This document shows, in pieces, positions 58,632-64,000 of a stretch of 64,000 nucleotides of DNA. The stretch covers positions 1 through 64,000 of the forward strand of contig CAYRHN010000007.1 of NCBI GenBank assembly GCA_964424115.1, given 5' to 3'. A program made the translations under genes and the position numbers. Each line of letters begins with the position of its first letter. Positions within the stretch are counted from its first letter, which is position 1. The notes beneath the pieces were generated by a model. That model had not been told where the DNA came from. It searched no databases and saw nothing but the letters and a program-made list of their open reading frames with translations. This DNA is from CAYRHN01 sp964424115 (GTDB lineage: Bacteria > Chloroflexota > Anaerolineae > Anaerolineales > Anaerolineaceae).

Positions 58632-60512
58632 TTAAACCACTTCAATCGAGCTCAATTCCAGCCCGCAATTTTGATAGGCCGCCAGCAATGTGGCCCGCTT
58701 GTCCGCATCCAGGTTTTTCACCACAAAGTGGATCGCAAAGCTGCCGTCTTGAAAAACATCGTTAATCACCCGCAGGATATTCCCCCCATGCTCAGAGACC
58801 ATGAATGCCATGCGCGCCAGCACCCCCGGCCGGTTGGTATTCTGCGGCCCCGTCAGCGAAATGGTAGTCCAATCCAAGGTTTCGCGCATCACCCCCAATG
58901 AGCGCAGCGTGTTCTCAAAATCCGCCAGGCGGATCGCCTCTCCCCCCACAGCAGAATACAGGTCTTGCAGGCTGGAGCAGCCCAATTGTTCCAGTAAGAC
59001 ATCACACCGGTCGCGGTCCAGCGCCTGCAGATCCTCCAGTGTCAGCAACCCGCAGCGTGCCAAAACAGGGCGCACCCGTTGTCGGCCCAATTCAGCGGAT
59101 TTGCGCAGGCTTTCCACCGCGATCAACGACCGCAGCAACCTTGCAGTGGATTGGTTGCAAAACGCCAACCATTCCTCACCTGGCACCATGCGCTGCCCGC
59201 TGGTTCGAACTTCCACCACATCCCCCGGCTGCACCTTGTCCGACAGTCGTGCCAGGCTCCCGTTCACCTCCACTGCGCTGATTTTATCCAGCAAGAATTC
59301 CTGCTGGATCGAAGCCACTGCGTCCAACACCGTCGATCCTTCGGGTACAAAGCGCGCTCCACCGGTTGGAGTGAGGATCTCCACCGGGCGGTATGTGCTG
59401 ATATCCTTTTTGTGTTGGATCGCATACACTACCCCCCACTGATTTTCCCCCTCCATTTCATTCGTAGTGATTGCCACTTCAATCGCCCCCATTTCAGGTA
59501 GCCAGGCAGTCACCTGCAGCGCCCGGTAGCCGTTTTGTGGTTGGGCAATATAATCATCAAAACGGTCCTGGTCAAGGTAAGGCCCAAAGTAGCGGTTCAC
59601 AGCCGCCAGCAACACATAACAATCGTTCACCTGCTCGCTGTCCACCACCAGGCGGAAGCTCAACATATCGTTCAAGGCCGAAAAATTATTCAACGAAGCC
59701 TTGCGGGCAGCCGCCAGGCGGCGCAATTTCTGCCAGGCCTGCCAGTAACCGTTGACGATCACCTCCACCCGTCCGCCCACCCCGGTACGTTGCATCAGCT
59801 CCGCCAGCCCATTCATCGAACCGTTGATAAACCCCACCTGCAAACGTGGGTCGCTGTCGATCTTTTGGCGCACGATCTGGAAGGTTTCCGGGTCTGCATG
59901 CGGGAAGGCCATGTCTTCCAACCAGCGCCGCCAACGATAACAATTCAGGATCCCCGCCAGCTTGCCGTAAGCACGGATGGCCTCGGTGGCTTTTTGCACC
60001 CGTTTGGCCTCCGGCATGAAATGCAGCGTCATAATATTGTGTGTCTTGTCTGCTAATTTCACCAGAAAAACCGCCGGGTCGCGGAACATGGCGATCTTGC
60101 GCAGGGTCTCGATCTCGCGCGAGCGCCCATCCCGTGGATTGCTTAATTTGGTTACCCCATCGACAATATAAGCCACATCTTCGCCCAGCTTGCCGGGAAA
60201 ATGCGCGCGGATTTGATCCAACGAGCCGCCCTGATCCTCCACCGCATCATGAAGCAAGCCTGCGATCGTCCAGGCCTCGTTGCCGATCAACCGGTCCAAA
60301 AAAGCCCCCACCCAGGCGCAATGCGTTTCGAAGTAGGATTCGCCGCTCAAGCGTTTCTGCCCCGCATGCAGTTGCTGCCCCCAACGGAATGCTTCCTCCA
60401 TTGCCGGGGTGCGCGGGATAAATCTCGGCAGGTCAAATTCCGGCGTCAGACGCGGGCGGATCTCATAAATGGGTTCAACTTGGACAGCGGGCATGGCAGA
60501 CTCACACTCCAT
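58632..60512 (-). CDS. RelA/SpoT-family protein, hydrolase intact, synthetase eroded
   Basis: A 626-residue protein, shorter than usual Rel (about 720-740). The N-terminal HD hydrolase is conserved: ESYFETHCAWVGAFL, AGLLHDAVEDQGG and LVKLADKTHNIMTL. The synthetase-like domain (about 240-380) has lost key residues: QNGYRALQVT for NxYQSLHT, EVAITT for EVQIRT and DRFDDYIA for GRFKDYIA. A TGS domain (VPEGSTVLDAVASIQQEF) and a C-terminal ACT domain (RPGVLARMAFMVSEHGGNIL) follow. It probably degrades (p)ppGpp; synthesis is doubtful. Confidence 0.88.
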   Translation of the reverse strand: MECESAMPAVQVEPIYEIRPRLTPEFDLPRFIPRTPAMEEAFRWGQQLHAGQKRLSGESYFETHCAWVGAFLDRLIGNEAWTIAGLLHDAVEDQGGSLDQIRAHFPGKLGEDVAYIVDGVTKLSNPRDGRSREIETLRKIAMFRDPAVFLVKLADKTHNIMTLHFMPEAKRVQKATEAIRAYGKLAGILNCYRWRRWLEDMAFPHADPETFQIVRQKIDSDPRLQVGFINGSMNGLAELMQRTGVGGRVEVIVNGYWQAWQKLRRLAAARKASLNNFSALNDMLSFRLVVDSEQVNDCYVLLAAVNRYFGPYLDQDRFDDYIAQPQNGYRALQVTAWLPEMGAIEVAITTNEMEGENQWGVVYAIQHKKDISTYRPVEILTPTGGARFVPEGSTVLDAVASIQQEFLLDKISAVEVNGSLARLSDKVQPGDVVEVRTSGQRMVPGEEWLAFCNQSTARLLRSLIAVESLRKSAELGRQRVRPVLARCGLLTLEDLQALDRDRCDVLLEQLGCSSLQDLYSAVGGEAIRLADFENTLRSLGVMRETLDWTTISLTGPQNTNRPGVLARMAFMVSEHGGNILRVINDVFQDGSFAIHFVVKNLDADKRATLLAAYQNCGLELSSIEVV

Positions 60513-60598
60513 TAAAGCCGATTGGTTAATACTACCATATTTTTAACATCCATTTCATTAGAGAACACCTTTGCATATAGGCAGTCTCATCACGCTTA

Positions 60599-60607
60599 TG
60601 CTACAAT
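60599..60607 (+). promoter_or_regulatory. Extended -10 promoter of the M20 peptidase gene
   Basis: TGCTACAAT reads as TG-n-TACAAT, with the ATG at 60636 after a GAGGTG ribosome binding site. Confidence 0.5.
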
Positions 60608-60635
60608 AATCATAGTCCTTACATCGAGGTGTCCC

Positions 60636-62099
60636 ATGACCGTTTTCCTGCTCATCCTTCCGGTATTGATCCTGATCCTGGGCGCAGTTTTGCTGGTGCG
60701 GGCTGCTTCCTTTGCCAAATCCATCCCTCCCATCCGCGAGGCCGAGCTGGCAGAGGTAGATGAGTCGGTTGCTGCCGAGCACCTGGCTGGAGCCATTCGC
60801 ATTGAAACCGTCACTGTCAGCTCCACCGATAAACTGCCCGAAGCAGCCTTTCTGGAGCTGCACCGCTATCTGGAACAAACCTACCCGCGTGTGCATGCCA
60901 CCTTGCACCGTCAGGTCATCAATCAGTACAGTCTGTTTTACACCTGGACTGGAACGCAGCCGGATTGGGAACCGGTGCTGCTGACCGCCCACCTTGATGT
61001 AGTGCCCGCCGATCCAGCTACCCTGAGTCAATGGGAACAGCCCCCCTTCAGCGGCGCAATCGACGGCGAATATATCTGGGGGCGCGGTACGCAGGATGTT
61101 AAATGTCAGGTTGTCGGCTTGTTAGAAGCCGTGGAAGACTTGCTCAAACAGGGCTTCAAACCCCAACGCACGGTCTATCTCGCCTTTGGTCACGATGAAG
61201 AGATCTCTGCCGGGCTGGGCGCGCCTCAAATTGCCCGCCAGTTGGAGGAAAAAGACGAACATTTATTTGCTGTGTTGGATGAGGGCGGCGCACTGACCAC
61301 TGGCGTACTGCCTGGGGTGGATCTGCCGATTGCCACGGTTGGCATTTCCGAAAAAGGCTACATGACCCTCGAACTGACGGTCAAAGGCCAGCCTGGCCAT
61401 TCCTCCAGCCCGCCGCCCCAGAGCGCCATCACCGTCTTGGGCGCCGGCCTTGCTCGTCTTGCTGAACATCCCTTCCCAACCCACCTGTGGGGCGTTCAGC
61501 GCATGATGCGCTCCGTTGGTTCTCTCCTTCCCTTCAGCCTTCAACTTGCCCTGGGCAACCTTTGGCTCTTCAACGGCGCCGTGCGCAAAAAGTTAGAAGC
61601 CGCACCCACCACCAACGCCTCCATCCGCACCACGATGGCCGCCACCATCTTCAATGCCGGTGTCAAAGATAATATCCTCCCCAGTGAGGCCACCGCCCGG
61701 GTGAACTTCCGCCTCTTTCCCGGCGACTCGATCGCCTATGTCTGCGACCATGTTCGTAAAGCCCTGGATGATGAACGCATCACCTTTGCTCCGGTTGAAG
61801 GCAATAGTTGGGAAGCCTCGCCCACCTCGCTGGATAGCGGTCCAGCCTATGATCTGCTTTCCCAATCCATCCGCCATTCCTTTGGCGGACTGCCGGTGGC
61901 ACCCTATATTGTGATCGGCGCTACCGACTCACGCCACTACGCCAAAGTATGCGACAACATCTACCGCTTCACCCCCCTGGTGTTCAATGCAGAGGATCTC
62001 AAGCGCATGCACGGCATCAACGAACGGATAGCCATCCCGGCTTTTAAGAAGATGATCCAGTTCTACCAGCTGCTTATTCACAACTGGACAGAACAATAA
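60636..62099 (+). CDS. M20-family metallopeptidase with N-terminal membrane anchor
   Basis: A 487-residue protein from MTVFLLILPVLILILGAVLL. Following the anchor, LLTAHLDVVPADP and WGRGTQDVKCQVVG bind the two zinc ions, FGHDEEISAGLGAP holds the catalytic Glu pair, and VVIGATDSRHY-like IVIGATDSRHYAKV supplies the last His. The layout resembles carboxypeptidase S/PM20D1, which cleaves or forms N-acyl amino acids. The start is chosen for its ribosome binding site and the anchor. Confidence 0.9.
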   Translation: MTVFLLILPVLILILGAVLLVRAASFAKSIPPIREAELAEVDESVAAEHLAGAIRIETVTVSSTDKLPEAAFLELHRYLEQTYPRVHATLHRQVINQYSLFYTWTGTQPDWEPVLLTAHLDVVPADPATLSQWEQPPFSGAIDGEYIWGRGTQDVKCQVVGLLEAVEDLLKQGFKPQRTVYLAFGHDEEISAGLGAPQIARQLEEKDEHLFAVLDEGGALTTGVLPGVDLPIATVGISEKGYMTLELTVKGQPGHSSSPPPQSAITVLGAGLARLAEHPFPTHLWGVQRMMRSVGSLLPFSLQLALGNLWLFNGAVRKKLEAAPTTNASIRTTMAATIFNAGVKDNILPSEATARVNFRLFPGDSIAYVCDHVRKALDDERITFAPVEGNSWEASPTSLDSGPAYDLLSQSIRHSFGGLPVAPYIVIGATDSRHYAKVCDNIYRFTPLVFNAEDLKRMHGINERIAIPAFKKMIQFYQLLIHNWTEQ

Positions 62100-62107
62100 A
62101 CGGTACC

Positions 62108-64000
62108 TTAGCGTTTGATCTCATAAATGAAGATCCCGTCCTGATAATACACCTGCTGTACGCGCGGGCAGTTCCACAATTGATAAGGTTGGATGGAACC
62201 TTTCCCTTCGCGGATATACAGGTAATTGTAACTTCCGTCCCGCATCAACTTCCAGAAGTCCACCGAGCAGCCCTCCACGCTTGTCGAGCGTACCGCCAGA
62301 TCATAAATATACTGGATATATCCCCGGTCAGCCTCTGTATAAAAACTGGTTGGAATGCTGCTCCACCGCCCAGTTTGCGGCATGATCCAATACCCCCCAT
62401 CCACACCCCGGTAGGATCTTCCCATCCAGGGCGTTGAATTGATATAAAAACGCGCCGTGGTGGGTGTGTTCTCTGCAATCCAGCGCAGTGCCGCCATATC
62501 TGCCTGATCCACCAGGATAGTGGATGGATTCAACACGTTGGCTGTTCGAACGACTCCCAGCCAGAGTAGAAGCCCAGCCGTCACCGCCAGGGCAGCGTGT
62601 CCAATTCGCGGCCTGTGGATCACCTTTCCCAACGCCGCGCTTGCATCTACGGCCAGGTTGGCCGCCAGCAGCGATGCCGGCAAGAACAGCACAATCGCAA
62701 AAAGGTCGGCACGGAACGGCCCCAGTTGCAAACCAAACGGCAGTGCCAGGATCAACAACATGCCCGCCCACAATCCCAGGCTGCGGCCCCCGCCGCGCCA
62801 CAACAGGTATACCAATCCAAGCAGCGCCACGATCATCAGAAAATGTCCGTAATCCGGACCGATCAGGTAAAGCAGATAATTAACGGTGCCTTCTAGAGAT
62901 TTCAAGCCGTCAAGGCCGGTCGGCAGCGAAACATCCACCTTAAAGGATTTGGCTTCATGCACCAGCATATTGAACAACCAGGGCCAGGACATCAGCACCC
63001 CTGCGGCAGTGGATACCAGCGGCAGTAAATAATGCAACATCACTCGCCGTGGATGACCCTCCCAGCGGCGCGGCTTAAGCCCTGCCAGCAAATACGCCAA
63101 CAAGAACAGGCCGAACATGCCCAACGCCTGGTAATGGGTCAGGCACAATCCGCCCACCAACACCGCCAGGCGCAGCATTACTCCCCATCGTAGCGGCAAT
63201 TGCCGCAGCCAGCGCAGCAGCGCCCGCACCCGTTCTCTAAAAGTCTGCCCGGCCCGCCATTCCAGGCGCGAATAAGCGCCCACCTGGGCATCGCGCAATT
63301 CCAGCACTGCGGCCATTGCAGAAGGCACCAAGGCCAGTCCTGCCGATAACGTAAACCTACCCCAGGTCAGGTAGTAAGCCGGCATCAAAAAAACAAACCC
63401 CGTCAGGATTGCCGCCAGCCCGGCTTTCCGCCAGTCATGCCAGAACGCTTTACCCAGGCGGTACACTCCCAGCGCGATTGCTGCGTTTAATACCTGACCA
63501 AAGATCAAGACGGCTTGCGGGGCCTCCAGATTGCCCAGCACGGCAAAGTCCGCTGCTGCCAGATGGAATCCGTAATGATACACAAACGTGACCGGCAAAT
63601 ATGGCTGCAAGTCAGGCATCAACCCGCCGTACTCTATCATCTTTCGTACGATAAGGCTGTGATGAACTGAATCCACCCAAGGCGGTAGCACCAGGCTGCC
63701 GGCCTGGTACAGACGCCAGGCAGCCAAAGCCAGGAAGAATGCCCACGCCGCTAGCCATCCATAGGACCAGCGCAGCTTGCGTGGCCGCCATAACCACGCA
63801 CCGATCCAGCCCAGTCCCACCGCCGCAAACAGGATCAGCAGGTCAAGTGAGGAGAAGCGCAGCCCCCATTGATAGAACGCCAGCCCTGTCAGGGCGATCA
63901 ATGCCAGACTCAACCCCAAGGCATCCGCCAGGTATTCAAGCGGATCGCAACCGGAACGGCGTTCCCAGGCCAACCAGGTCAGGCCGGGTAAAAAGGCCGT
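62108..64000 (-). CDS. Large polytopic membrane protein, N-terminus beyond the window
   Basis: At least 630 residues; the frame stays open to the right-hand edge, so the true start is outside. About twelve hydrophobic segments. The first visible external loop VLPPWVDSVHHSLIVRKMIE has Asp and His residues placed as in GT-C glycosyltransferases, and the C-terminal soluble part includes INSTPWMGRSYRGVDGGYW. It belongs to the same broad type as the membrane proteins at 26-30 and 44-46 kb. Confidence 0.7.
   Translation of the reverse strand, partial: TAFLPGLTWLAWERRSGCDPLEYLADALGLSLALIALTGLAFYQWGLRFSSLDLLILFAAVGLGWIGAWLWRPRKLRWSYGWLAAWAFFLALAAWRLYQAGSLVLPPWVDSVHHSLIVRKMIEYGGLMPDLQPYLPVTFVYHYGFHLAAADFAVLGNLEAPQAVLIFGQVLNAAIALGVYRLGKAFWHDWRKAGLAAILTGFVFLMPAYYLTWGRFTLSAGLALVPSAMAAVLELRDAQVGAYSRLEWRAGQTFRERVRALLRWLRQLPLRWGVMLRLAVLVGGLCLTHYQALGMFGLFLLAYLLAGLKPRRWEGHPRRVMLHYLLPLVSTAAGVLMSWPWLFNMLVHEAKSFKVDVSLPTGLDGLKSLEGTVNYLLYLIGPDYGHFLMIVALLGLVYLLWRGGGRSLGLWAGMLLILALPFGLQLGPFRADLFAIVLFLPASLLAANLAVDASAALGKVIHRPRIGHAALAVTAGLLLWLGVVRTANVLNPSTILVDQADMAALRWIAENTPTTARFYINSTPWMGRSYRGVDGGYWIMPQTGRWSSIPTSFYTEADRGYIQYIYDLAVRSTSVEGCSVDFWKLMRDGSYNYLYIREGKGSIQPYQLWNCPRVQQVYYQDGIFIYEIKR

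Overview
This 64 kb window is moderately GC-rich bacterial chromosome with about 54 protein genes, two tRNA genes, no rRNA and no phage or insertion sequence. The gene content suggests an anaerobic Chloroflexota, probably class Anaerolineae. Pointers are a long acidic receiver/TPR gene pair, Thr/Pro-rich linkers behind lipoprotein signals, a bacterial CpgS, a KimA-type potassium permease, several large GT-C membrane proteins and a Sec-containing peroxiredoxin. The placement is inferred from protein style; no marker phylogeny was possible.

Layout. 1-8.6 kb: a pseudo-receiver protein ending in an IS200-transposase-like domain, polA, a large TPR protein and a secreted protein. 8.6-11.7 kb: an Rrf2 regulator with a palindromic operator, then an ABC ATPase, a P-loop GTPase and an Fe-S protein behind a second matching operator. 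11.7-14.4 kb: an MFS exporter, a 51-residue small protein and a repeat-rich zone with three tandem 112 bp units. 14.4-20.3 kb: kimA, pirin, a flavodoxin-like protein, tRNA-Leu, an MFS protein and nadD. 20.3-26.4 kb: obg, cpgS, argS, rpsT and a further MFS protein, all on the minus strand. 26.4-29.8 kb: two GT-C-like membrane proteins.

29.8-36.1 kb holds a peptide ABC transporter operon with two architectural oddities. The binding protein appears circularly permuted, and the DppC-type permease carries what looks like one lobe of an amino-acid-binding protein in its first external loop. 36.1-43.8 kb: a CAP-domain secreted protein, a lone molybdopterin hydroxylase large subunit, a DUF364-like protein, a peroxiredoxin with in-frame UGA at the peroxidatic position plus a SECIS-like hairpin, tRNA-Lys, and a geranylgeranyl reductase with its own ferredoxin.

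43.9-64 kb: two membrane proteins, a histidine phosphatase and rarA, a divergent promoter with a perfect 20 bp TetR-type palindrome (rnk and tetR), a coupled chain of HAD, methyltransferase, nucleotidyltransferase, GNAT and APH-like genes, a UbiA prenyltransferase facing a tocopherol-cyclase-like gene, ankyrin and SPFH proteins, a Rel protein with an eroded synthetase domain, an M20 peptidase and a membrane protein cut by the window edge.

The strongest leads are the rearranged transporter, the Rrf2-controlled ATPase/GTPase/Fe-S module with its paired operators, the selenocysteine peroxiredoxin without a normal resolving Cys, and the receiver fused to a catalytically dead HUH transposase domain.
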